19,992 nucleotides of DNA from assembly GCA_016935885.1 (NCBI GenBank), contig JAFGQA010000199.1, forward strand, positions 1 to 19,992, in the 5' to 3' direction. The translations under genes were made by a program, and so were the position numbers. The stretch is from Phycisphaerae bacterium (GTDB lineage Bacteria; Planctomycetota; Phycisphaerae; UBA1845; UTPLA1). This document shows positions 1 through 6,668 of this stretch, one piece after another (positions within the stretch are counted from its first letter, which is position 1; each line of letters opens with the position of its first letter). The notes beneath the pieces were generated by a model. That model made no database searches. It was not told the DNA's origin and saw only the letters and a list, made by a program, of their open reading frames with translations.

Positions 1-284
1 GTCTGAAAGCCAACGGTCCGCCCACGAAGACCCCGCGCTCGCGCTTGGGGCTCGGTTCTACCCCCGCCTGAACTGTCATGGACCCCGCTTCGTGCTCGGT
101 CGTTTCGATCGCGTGTGGTGCATTCACTCGTAATCGACCCGCTCTGTGTGTCGCACGTGAATGCTGTTGTGGCGGCGTGCCGGCACTCGTCTACGGCCAC
201 GTGGCGGCGAGGTCAACCGACTCTCGCCGCCACGGGGTGAAGGTGGGAGGAGCGTTGTATCACATCACGGGCGACCGCCTCGCG
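1..284. other. Leading spacer, no supported gene
   Basis: I see no convincing gene here. One plus-strand frame is open from the window edge to a TAA at 131-133 (43 codons), but it has no recognisable motif and its composition is Arg/Pro/Ala-rich, as expected from GC-rich non-coding DNA. It could be the tail of a gene starting outside the window, but I would not call it. The right edge holds the first copy of a 16-bp direct repeat that runs into the stop codon of the protease gene. Confidence 0.4.
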
Positions 285-306
285 TCATGCGCGACCGCCT
301 CGCGTC
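271..306. repeat. 16-bp direct repeat over the protease stop codon
   Basis: GCGACCGCCTCGCGTC occurs at 271-286 and again at 291-306, separated by 4 bp. The second copy encodes the last residues of the C25 protease (minus strand). The first copy covers the stop codon (285-287) and the sequence just after it. This looks like a local slippage duplication that may have set the present 3' end of the gene. The repeat is seen directly; its history is inference. Confidence 0.7.
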
Positions 307-2522
307 GAGGCCGTGCGGCGTTTCATTCTCCATTGCCCCGCCAGCATGAGCGGCACCATGGTGAGGGTTGCCATTCCGAACATCCCCGCGCCGCAGTCCA
401 GACTGTTGAGCACTTCCATGGGGTCCACCTGCTGCTTGGACGCCTGTTTGAACACCGGCCTGACGGCAACGTCCCGTGTCAGAACCAGTGTCAGCGGGTT
501 GTCGCTTTCATGACCTGCCGGCACGTCGCCTTCCCAATGGGAGAAGACGGCACCGGGCTCCGGCACGGGCGTCAAGATCGCCTCGTTGGCGACCGCTCCA
601 TGGAGGATCTCAACGTCGCCGGTAGCGTAGATCGGCTCGGGCCAAGGCCAAGGCTCGAGGATCGCAATCTCGAAGTCGAACGGCGGGATGAAGATCTCCG
701 ACGGGGGCTCGGGAACAACGCGTACCGACGGGTCGCCGAAGATGGTCCAGGTGTCGAACATCTCGACGCCGCTCGCGCCGTATTCGTCCATCATCTGGCA
801 CGAGCCGGCGAAGCACAGCTCGCCGAAGCTGGCATGCGCCTCGGCAACCAGCAGGTCGTTGAACTCGTCCTGGGCGCACATCGGCTCACACCAGTGCTGC
901 GGCCTGGAGGACATGTATGCGGCGACCGCGCCGGTCGGCACACCGGCGTGCGTTGCCCGCAGCCACGCCTCGCCGAAGCAGGTGGGCTCGTTGAATTTGC
1001 CGGGCAGGCACGCGACACTGAAGATAAACGGTAGCATGTTGTCGTTGGTGAGGTTGTTGACGTGCGTGTTTGAGAAGCCGGTGCTGCTCCACGACGTCTC
1101 GCTGCCGTGGCCACAGTAGTTGACGATGCCTCGGCCTGCATTTAGCGCGGTGGTGACCTGTGCCGCGGTTCCGCTGTAATCATATATCTGGTCAACCGTG
1201 GTATAGCCGTAGCCGAGCAGGTCGGCGCGGATGTTGTCCATGTGCTGGTTGTCATACTCGCCGTCATCGCCAGGACCCTGGTTCGAGGCGATGCCTGTGC
1301 CGCGATTGAACCAGGCCTGATCCGTGGCGGGCAGCGTCTCGTATCCGATGGTTCGCTCGACCTGGGTATCCACCTGTGCAGCGTTCTGCGCGGAGAAGCG
1401 CCCGATGATGACGTCGGGGTAGTCATCGTCGCCGGCCAACTTCGCGTACGTCGGATCCTGCGGGCAGTCCCAGTGGGGAGGACCGTAGGGCAGCGGGTTG
1501 TAGACCCTGATCTCAGGCGACGTGATCTGCTCCATGTCACCAACGAGCAGCACGAATGACAGATCGTTGGCGTCATACACGTCCTGGATGTAGTCCTTGA
1601 TGGACGTCGTGTCGTTCCCGATGGTGGAGATCCCGACCGCGACCGCGTGGATGCCCACTGAGTCCTTGTGGACCACGAGCGGCTGAATGTTGGGCAACCA
1701 CTCATCTTGGCAGATGATCAGCATGTCGACGTTCCCAAACGGAACGAACTCGGCAAAGAGGTCGGCGAAGTTCGCGTTCAGGAAGTGATGCTGGTAGATA
1801 TACTGGAAGGGCTCGACGACGGCCATCGCGTAGTCGCTGGGTGCGCGTCCACTGTCGCCCGATGCTCCTCCTCTGTACTTGCGCTGCAAGATGTTGATCT
1901 GTCCAGGGCCAACCTCCGCCACCTCCAGGCTTACCTGTGTATAGACACGGAGTGTCCGGGTGCGCGGGTTGTACTTAAAGGGATTCCACCGCACGACCAC
2001 TGCTCGTCGGTCATGCAGAATGTAGGGCCTGCCCAGGTTCGCCGACTCCAACGGAAAGAAGGCGTTCGTGTCGTAGGCCTTGCCGAAGGTGTAGGGCACG
2101 TCGTCGGGATTGGTCATTCGCCAGATCGGGCCCCTAGACGGAGCCACGTCGACGTCCTCGACGTCGTAGTACTCCTCCGACAGCACTTCCACGGCCATCT
2201 TCCCGTCATCGGGAATGATGACGCTACGGCAGACGTTGGGCAGTTCGGGCGCGCCTGCCTCGTTCGTCGCGCTCTCCTTGCCGAGCACGATGCGAGTGTA
2301 CGCCTCCCCGTCGATCTTGACGGTCTCGGCGTCGAAGTCCCCCAATTCGTAATGCAGGATAATTCGATCCTTGGCGTTCTGCTGAACACCCACGTTGACA
2401 GCCTTCTCACACGCCTTGACAGGCGCGGCAGCCAGCACAACCGCCATCGCCAACATACCGGCGAGACAGCCACAGAGCCTGATACGTTGCTTCGACTTTG
2501 TTCGATAGAATCCATGTTCCAC
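285..2522 (-). CDS. Secreted gingipain-type (C25) cysteine peptidase
   Basis: Predicted 745-residue exported cysteine protease of clan CD, family C25 (gingipain-like). I chose a GTG start at 2522 because AGGAGG lies 7 nt upstream and the protein then begins directly with a signal peptide (basic KSKQRIR, then a Leu/Ala core ending near PVKAC). An in-frame ATG at 2624 would add 34 residues before the signal. The catalytic His is seen in NYCGHGSE (His472) and the nucleophile in FSVACLPGKF (Cys505). Their 33-residue spacing equals that of His211/Cys244 in gingipain RgpB. After the catalytic domain comes a beta-rich segment resembling a divergent InlB-type repeat (FSHWEGD...NPLTLVL...VRPVF). The end is tripartite: DCGAGM, a hydrophobic stretch, then MKRR. 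This suggests a Cys-dependent envelope-sorting signal. Substrate unknown; Arg or Lys specificity cannot be read by eye. Confidence 0.9.
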   Translation of the reverse strand: MEHGFYRTKSKQRIRLCGCLAGMLAMAVVLAAAPVKACEKAVNVGVQQNAKDRIILHYELGDFDAETVKIDGEAYTRIVLGKESATNEAGAPELPNVCRSVIIPDDGKMAVEVLSEEYYDVEDVDVAPSRGPIWRMTNPDDVPYTFGKAYDTNAFFPLESANLGRPYILHDRRAVVVRWNPFKYNPRTRTLRVYTQVSLEVAEVGPGQINILQRKYRGGASGDSGRAPSDYAMAVVEPFQYIYQHHFLNANFADLFAEFVPFGNVDMLIICQDEWLPNIQPLVVHKDSVGIHAVAVGISTIGNDTTSIKDYIQDVYDANDLSFVLLVGDMEQITSPEIRVYNPLPYGPPHWDCPQDPTYAKLAGDDDYPDVIIGRFSAQNAAQVDTQVERTIGYETLPATDQAWFNRGTGIASNQGPGDDGEYDNQHMDNIRADLLGYGYTTVDQIYDYSGTAAQVTTALNAGRGIVNYCGHGSETSWSSTGFSNTHVNNLTNDNMLPFIFSVACLPGKFNEPTCFGEAWLRATHAGVPTGAVAAYMSSRPQHWCEPMCAQDEFNDLLVAEAHASFGELCFAGSCQMMDEYGASGVEMFDTWTIFGDPSVRVVPEPPSEIFIPPFDFEIAILEPWPWPEPIYATGDVEILHGAVANEAILTPVPEPGAVFSHWEGDVPAGHESDNPLTLVLTRDVAVRPVFKQASKQQVDPMEVLNSLDCGAGMFGMATLTMVPLMLAGQWRMKRRTASTRGGRA

Positions 2523-2864
2523 GGCAATTCCTCCTACGCGTGGTTCCACGTGAATCGTCGCGTCGGCCCCAACGTGAGTCCATTGCGACGGTTGTCTTAA
2601 TGCCGCGGGACTCGAGCGTCCCACGACCTGGGGGCTGGTTCATCATCCGCCATGCCACCCCCAGCACACCGGGACCGACGACGGACGGATATGCCTTGTA
2701 AGCTTCTTGTTGAGAAGGCGTTATGGGGCCTGTTGGAGTGCCTCGGGATGAACACTCCCGCGCCTTACGTTGGGTGTTATGACCCAACAGGCGGGTCGCC
2801 TTGATACCCAGATTGGGGAAATGTGCCCGATTCGTCCGCAGGACGTGTTTGGGTGACCCCGCTT
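2523..2864. other. Divergent spacer between protease and methyltransferase
   Basis: No gene supported. The stretch 2729-2791 contains overlapping inverted repeats: CCTGTTGG (2729-2736) with CCAACAGG (2784-2791), GGAGTG (2735-2740) with CACTCC (2753-2758), and TGGGT/ACCCA (2771-2775/2782-2786). Some of these share bases, so alternative folds are possible. No clear sigma70 promoter was recognised for either flanking gene. A MITE-like repeat follows at 2865. Confidence 0.4.
2530..2535 (-). promoter_or_regulatory. Ribosome binding site fixing the protease GTG start
   Basis: CCTCCT on the plus strand is AGGAGG on the coding strand, with 7 nt to the GTG at 2522. It is a full Shine-Dalgarno match and decides the start in favour of GTG 2522 over the upstream in-frame ATG at 2624. 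Confidence 0.8.
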
Positions 2865-3042
2865 GGGCCCGTGACACTTCCGGCGGCATTCAATCCTGGG
2901 TGGGGCTGGGAAGCAGGCGACCGAGCCGATCCTCGGTGCCACGGGCGGCTCGTCCGCCCGTGCGGTCTCTCCGGTGGGCGCATGGGGGATACACACGGGC
3001 AGATGAGCTGCCGGTGGCACTCGCCAAGACTGTCACGGACCC
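2865..3042 (+). mobile_element. MITE-like element, copy A
   Basis: A 178-bp non-coding element bounded by GGGCCCGTGACA (2865-2876) and TGTCACGGACCC (3031-3042), a 12-bp terminal inverted repeat with one mismatch. Inside are a perfect 9-bp-arm hairpin CACGGGCGG/CCGCCCGTG (2940-2948/2954-2962, 5-nt loop) and a second small hairpin GGCAG/CTGCC. A GTGCC/GGCAC pair encloses both, giving a cloverleaf-like fold. It shares its whole architecture with the copy at 16618-16759 but carries about 36 bp extra between the left end and the first hairpin. I found no clear target duplication at this copy. It ends 104 bp before the methyltransferase start. Confidence 0.65.
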
Positions 3043-3146
3043 GTTTCCGGGAGTGGACGAGATCCTCGCTGGCCAACGATGCCCATTCCTGCAACAATGG
3101 CCCAATCGGCAGCACGTGTGTACAGCCGTTTCCGAGAGGCTCGCTC

Positions 3147-4019
3147 ATGACCGCTCTTTGCAGGGTCATCTGCCGCGCGTCGATCACAAGGGTCGTCCAC
3201 TGTGGTCCAGTGGTGATCCTTCTGTTGCTGAGTGCCGCCTGCCGCGAGTCGGCGACGAATGCAGGCGATCCCAACCTCCCGCCGCCACGGAAGACAACCA
3301 CGTTGCCCGCAACCACCTTGCCCACGGCCACCGGGCCCGTCGCCGCGAGACGGGCGCCGCCCCACGCCAGGGAGCGCCAGGCCGAACGAGACCGAATGGT
3401 CGCCACCCAGATCGCCGAGCGGGGCGTCCGCGATCCTCGCGTCCTGGCTGCCATGCGAGACGTCCCCCGCCACTGGTTCGTGCCCGAGACGTACGCCAGA
3501 CAGGCGTACGATGACAACCCACTGCCCATCGGTTACGACCAGACGATTTCTCAGCCCTATATCGTTGCCGTAATGACCGAGTTGCTGGCACTCAAGCCGG
3601 GCGAGAAGGTCCTGGAGATTGGCACGGGCTCCGGCTACCAGGCCGCCGTCCTCGCCGAACTGACCGACGAGGTGTACACCATCGAGATCGTCGAGCCGTT
3701 GGCGAAACGGACTATCGAGCTCTTCAACCAGAAGGGCTATCGGACCATCCATGCCCGCATCGGCGACGGTTACAGGGGATGGCCGGAGGAGGCCCCGTTC
3801 GATGCCATCATCGTGACCTGCGCGCCCGATAAGCCGCCTGCCCCCTTGGTCGAACAGTTGGCCGTCGGCGGGCGGATGTGCATCCCGGTTAACGCGGAGT
3901 GGGGCGATCAGGAGTTGATCGTCCTGCAAAAGCGACCGGACGGCACACTCGAGCGGCGACGTGTGGAGTGGGTCCGTTTCGTCCCCATGACCGGCGAAGC
4001 CCAGGACCACGACAAGTAA
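3147..4019 (+). CDS. pcm: Exported protein-L-isoaspartate O-methyltransferase
   Basis: Predicted 290-residue SAM-dependent methyltransferase that repairs isoaspartyl residues in aged proteins. I use the ATG at 3147 because AGAGG lies 7 nt upstream; longer frames read through the upstream repeat. The family signature GYDQTISQPYIVAVMTELL (about residues 129-146) and SAM motif I VLEIGTGSGYQAAV (about 155-168) are intact, as is the C-terminal VGGRMCIPV strand. Unusually, the first 32 residues look like an export signal: a long basic N-region, VVILLLLSAAC, then a Ser/Thr/Pro-rich linker to about residue 65. Cys32 could be a lipobox cysteine, although Ser at -3 is not canonical. The usual cytosolic enzyme is about 210-220 residues, so the extra length is this signal plus linker. 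The gene appears monocistronic. Confidence 0.93.
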   Translation: MTALCRVICRASITRVVHCGPVVILLLLSAACRESATNAGDPNLPPPRKTTTLPATTLPTATGPVAARRAPPHARERQAERDRMVATQIAERGVRDPRVLAAMRDVPRHWFVPETYARQAYDDNPLPIGYDQTISQPYIVAVMTELLALKPGEKVLEIGTGSGYQAAVLAELTDEVYTIEIVEPLAKRTIELFNQKGYRTIHARIGDGYRGWPEEAPFDAIIVTCAPDKPPAPLVEQLAVGGRMCIPVNAEWGDQELIVLQKRPDGTLERRRVEWVRFVPMTGEAQDHDK

Positions 4020-4283
4020 CCGCCCTGGTATTCCACGATCCGGAGCGGTAGAATAAGACGCCCGGCTGGAGGGGCGGGGGACGAGAGGAGGAGGGAACGG
4101 CTTCGGCGTCGCGGGCTCCGCCAAGCGACGAGCCCGGAGTGAGGTCTCGCGCCGGATGCGCCGCGGCGGGGCCGATTCATAAGCCTTGCCTCGATCGGCC
4201 TTCGTCGGCTGAATCCATCGAAGTCTTGGAGGCCAGCTCGCAGTCAAACGATGCGGGTCGGAGACCCGGGAGGGAGAGTACAG
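4020..4283. other. Spacer with alternative hairpins
   Basis: No gene seen. CGGGCTC/GAGCCCG (4112-4118/4130-4136) forms a 7-bp stem with an 11-nt loop, and CGTCGC/GCGACG (4107-4112/4125-4130) competes for overlapping bases. There is no T-run after it, so it is a poor intrinsic terminator candidate. A purine-rich stretch (4070-4100) precedes it. The last bases (GGGAGGGAG near 4269) are the ribosome binding site of the next gene. Confidence 0.4.
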
Positions 4284-5930
4284 ATGACCACAAAGAGGCT
4301 CTTGTTCACCAGCGCCTTGCTCGCATTGGGCTTTGTCGTGTTCTCGGGTACTGGTTGTCCCGACGTGTTCGTCTATGAACTGCCTGGGGCTGGCGGAGCG
4401 GATGGGACGCAGCCAAGTCCCAACCCACTGCCGGGCCCGCAGGGCGAGCAGGGCGAACAGGGCCCGCAGGGCGAGCAGGGCACACAAGGTGAGCAGGGCC
4501 CGCAGGGCGAGCAGGGCCCGCAGGGCGAGCAGGGCCCACAAGGCGAGCAGGGCCTGCAAGGCGAGCAGGGCCTGCAAGGCGAGCAAGGGGAGGAGGGTGA
4601 TCAAGGGGAGCAGGGTGAAAAGGGTGACCAGGGCGAGCAGGGTGAAAAGGGTGACCAGGGCGAGCAGGGTGAACCAGGATCGCCTGGGGGCAATGCAACC
4701 GTGACCGCAGGCGCTGGCATCACCGTGGATGACGGGGTGGTGGCACTGGACATCGGCTTCACCGACAACCTCTACTGGAGCTTGACCGGCAACAGCGGGA
4801 CAACGCCGGAGACCGATTACCTGGGCACGGCCGACAACCAACCCTTGTCGCTCCGAGTGAATGGCGTGCGGGCGCTGCTCCTGGTGCCAAACGACACGAG
4901 CCCGAACGTCATTGGAGGTTTCTCCGGCAATGCCGTTGCCGACGGCGCAGTGGGCTCGGTCATCCACGGCGGCGGGCAGGACGGCAGGCCCAACACCGTG
5001 ACGCAAAGCTATGGCAACATTGGAGGCGGCTTCGATCATGTCGCCAGCGGCTATGCATCCGCCATCGCCGGTGGGCAATCCAACCTGATCGGCGACGGCG
5101 CCGCGGGCAACTACGGTTTCGTTGGCGGCGGTGCCTACAATCGCGTCTATCACAATTTCGGCACGATTGGCGGGGGCAAGGACAACATCGTCGGAACCAG
5201 CGGCGGCGATCCGTTCGCCGCGGGATTCGGCACAGTCCCAGGCGGCGCGGATAACGAGGCCCTGGGCGATTACAGCTTTGCCGCTGGACGGCAGGCGAAG
5301 GTCAGTGCATCCCATCCTGGTGCCGTTCTGTTTGCCGACAACCATAACCTGCCCTTCACCTCCGAGGCGGCCAACGAGTTTGCGGTGCGTGCCACGGGGG
5401 GCGTACGCTTCGTCACGGAGATTAACGACGGCGGTCTTCCGATCGCCGGTGTGTTTCTGAACCTGGACACGCTCACGTGGGAGCCCTTTCCTGGGCCGAT
5501 CGATTGCAGCAGCGAAACGGGCTTCTCCAATGTCGATGTGCATGACATTCTGGATCGCCTTGCAGGCGTTTCCATCAAGACCTGGAGCAACGAGGGCAGG
5601 GGCGGGATGCCCGTCCGCCACATTGGTCCGGTCCCACAGACCTTCCGCGCCGCCTTCGGCGTGGGCGGAGAGGACAGGCACGTCAGCCCGATGGATGCGG
5701 CCGGTGTGTCGCTGGCTGCCATCCAGGCCTTGCACCAAGTGGCGCAGGAGAAGGACACCGAGATTGCCGCGCAGCAGAAGCGAATCGAGGAGCTGGAGCA
5801 GCAGATCGCGGAGTTGGAGACCCTGTTGTTATCGCAGGGTAAGCAGCATGCGGAGATACAGGCCAAGCTCCAGTCCCTGGAAGCCCAAGTGGCCAAGCTG
5901 GGGGAGCGGGGGGTCAAACAAGAGCATTGA
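4284..5930 (+). CDS. Collagen-like, YadA-like, S74-type surface lipoprotein
   Basis: Predicted 548-residue surface protein. The start at 4284 follows a GGGAGGGAG ribosome binding site; an in-frame ATG at 4251 has less support. Residues 1-25 form a signal ending at Cys25 (VVFSGTGC), a possible but weak lipobox. Residues 51-134 are 28 uninterrupted Gly-X-X triplets, mostly GEQ/GPQ then GEK/GDQ, a collagen-like triple-helix former. Residues about 225-345 carry Gly-rich, Asn/Ser-containing repeats ([19 protein letters not shown] and similar) resembling YadA-type head repeats. Residues about 430-485 (KTW...[16 protein letters not shown]...AAIQALHQ) resemble the S74 intramolecular chaperone of phage tail spikes. 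Residues about 486-544 are a heptad coiled coil. All modules favour trimers, so a trimeric envelope fibre is likely. Whether the S74 domain self-cleaves cannot be told from sequence alone. Confidence 0.85.
   Translation: MTTKRLLFTSALLALGFVVFSGTGCPDVFVYELPGAGGADGTQPSPNPLPGPQGEQGEQGPQGEQGTQGEQGPQGEQGPQGEQGPQGEQGLQGEQGLQGEQGEEGDQGEQGEKGDQGEQGEKGDQGEQGEPGSPGGNATVTAGAGITVDDGVVALDIGFTDNLYWSLTGNSGTTPETDYLGTADNQPLSLRVNGVRALLLVPNDTSPNVIGGFSGNAVADGAVGSVIHGGGQDGRPNTVTQSYGNIGGGFDHVASGYASAIAGGQSNLIGDGAAGNYGFVGGGAYNRVYHNFGTIGGGKDNIVGTSGGDPFAAGFGTVPGGADNEALGDYSFAAGRQAKVSASHPGAVLFADNHNLPFTSEAANEFAVRATGGVRFVTEINDGGLPIAGVFLNLDTLTWEPFPGPIDCSSETGFSNVDVHDILDRLAGVSIKTWSNEGRGGMPVRHIGPVPQTFRAAFGVGGEDRHVSPMDAAGVSLAAIQALHQVAQEKDTEIAAQQKRIEELEQQIAELETLLLSQGKQHAEIQAKLQSLEAQVAKLGERGVKQEH
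4434..4685 (+). repeat. In-gene 9-bp minisatellite encoding Gly-X-X
   Basis: Twenty-eight consecutive GGN-N-N triplets in 252 bp, dominated by variants of GGCGAGCAG and GGCCCGCAG. Because the unit is a multiple of 3, gain or loss of units changes fibre length without a frameshift. Composition drifts from GPQ/GEQ (first two thirds) to GEK/GDQ (last third). This suggests two rounds of expansion. Confidence 0.9.
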
Positions 5931-6045
5931 TGTACTCGGCCTGTAAACTGTAATTCTTTTAACGACAGAAGGTTCGGTCGCAGATGATGCCAGCGTCTCG
6001 TGCCCAATCCGGGGTGTGCGTCATCTCCGCAGGTAAAGACGACGC

Positions 6046-6138
6046 TGGGCCGAGAATCCCTTCTCGGCCCCTTGTGTGGAGGTGCGGGAGAGGATTCCCG
6101 CCGGAAGTGGGTGCGAGAAGGGATTCTCGCACCAGCGG
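6046..6138. repeat. 93-bp nested palindrome unit, copy 1
   Basis: Begins with the hairpin GGGCCGAGAA-TCCC-TTCTCGGCCC (10-bp perfect arms) and ends with GTGCGAGAA-GGGA-TTCTCGCAC (9-bp arms). The core of the second hairpin (CGAGAAGGGATTCTCG) is the exact reverse complement of the core of the first. The two hairpins are therefore inverted copies of each other, joined by a GC-rich spacer. A related partial copy of the right hairpin follows at 6158-6180. Confidence 0.85.
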
Positions 6139-6254
6139 CAGCGGAAAAGTGGGGGCGACAAGGGATTCTCGCACCAGCGGCCCATTGGACAATGATCCGC
6201 CGCGAGCGCAGCCCGTTTTCATCCATAATGGCGAACAATGCGATCATGGTGTCC

Positions 6255-6347
6255 TGGGCCGAGAATCCCTTCTCGGCCCCTTGTGTCGAGGTGCGGGAGA
6301 GAACTCCAGTCGGTGGTGGGTGCGAGAACGGGTTCTCGCACCAGCGG
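6255..6347. repeat. 93-bp nested palindrome unit, copy 2
   Basis: Same orientation and same 93-bp length as the unit at 6046-6138, offset by 209 bp and about 85% identical by eye. Differences are concentrated in the central spacer, while both hairpins are conserved. The loop changes from GGGA to CGGG in the right hairpin and the stem is retained. Confidence 0.85.
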
Positions 6348-6375
6348 ACAAGCGGAACCGCACGAGATTGTCGCA

Positions 6376-6450
6376 CAAGCGGGACCGCACGGGCGGACAA
6401 GCCGCCCGTGGCGCCCGGAATCGAACGCCGCCGGAGGTGATCACGGACCC
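6376..6450 (-). mobile_element. MITE-like element, truncated copy C
   Basis: Read on the minus strand this begins with GGGTCCGTGA, continues with ACCTCCGGCG, and reaches the same perfect hairpin CACGGGCGG/CCGCCCGTG (6388-6396/6402-6410) followed by GGTCCC. It matches the left half of the copy at 16618. The right half, including the second hairpin and the opposite terminal repeat, is absent. It lies inverted relative to copies A and B, 28 bp before a promoter candidate. Confidence 0.6.
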
Positions 6451-6477
6451 GATCTTCGCCGCTGGGCGAGACGCCTC

Positions 6478-6506
6478 TTGCAAGCGATGCGGCGGGTTGC
6501 TACCAT
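6478..6506 (+). promoter_or_regulatory. Candidate sigma70 promoter for the PEP-CTERM gene
   Basis: TTGCAA (6478-6483), a 17-bp spacer, then TACCAT (6501-6506). Transcription would start near 6513 and leave a leader of about 155 nt, which contains CTTGAGGAGGC twice (6515-6525 and 6593-6603). The call rests on motif match alone. Confidence 0.4.
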
Positions 6507-6668
6507 GGAGTCAACTTGAGGAGGCGCGAGGGAACGCAGGCTGCGCCGTTTGATTCGACCCGAGCACGGGCGAGGTCGGGGCGCGGCCCTCCCTTGAGGA
6601 GGCTTCCTACAAGCGCGTGAGAGTCGGCGTCGAAGCGTGTCTGGTGCGCGCCGGCGGGGAGTGAGCGT

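Larger units (their letters stand above)
5931..6668. other. 738-bp hairpin-rich intergenic region
   Basis: No coding sequence supported. The region holds two copies of a 93-bp nested-palindrome unit, a third half-copy of the second hairpin (6158-6180), a truncated MITE copy (6376-6450), and then a candidate promoter and long leader for the PEP-CTERM gene. CCAGCGTC (5990-5997) and GACGCTGG (6041-6048) form a further inverted repeat just before the first unit. Confidence 0.7.

Noticed and set aside
2..130. Partial gene entering from the left edge.
   Set aside because: The frame is open for only 43 codons, with no motif and no context; equal lengths occur by chance in this base composition.
78..1034. 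A 318-codon plus-strand frame opposite the protease gene.
   Set aside because: Overlaps the catalytic Cys region of the protease on the other strand and has no signal, motif or ribosome binding site.
2823..3146. A 108-codon N-terminal extension of the isoaspartyl methyltransferase.
   Set aside because: It would translate the MITE-like element, lacks a good ribosome binding site, and would place the signal peptide inside the protein.
4434..4685. CRISPR or phase-variable repeat.
   Set aside because: The 9-bp units are in frame and encode Gly-X-X without interruption, so length change cannot switch the gene off, and there are no spacers.
3033..5738. A 901-codon open frame on the minus strand across pcm and the collagen-like gene.
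   Set aside because: It is antisense to two well-supported genes. Its Leu/Ala-rich middle is the reverse of the Gly-X-X repeat, and it shows no domain. High GC content makes long shadow frames common.
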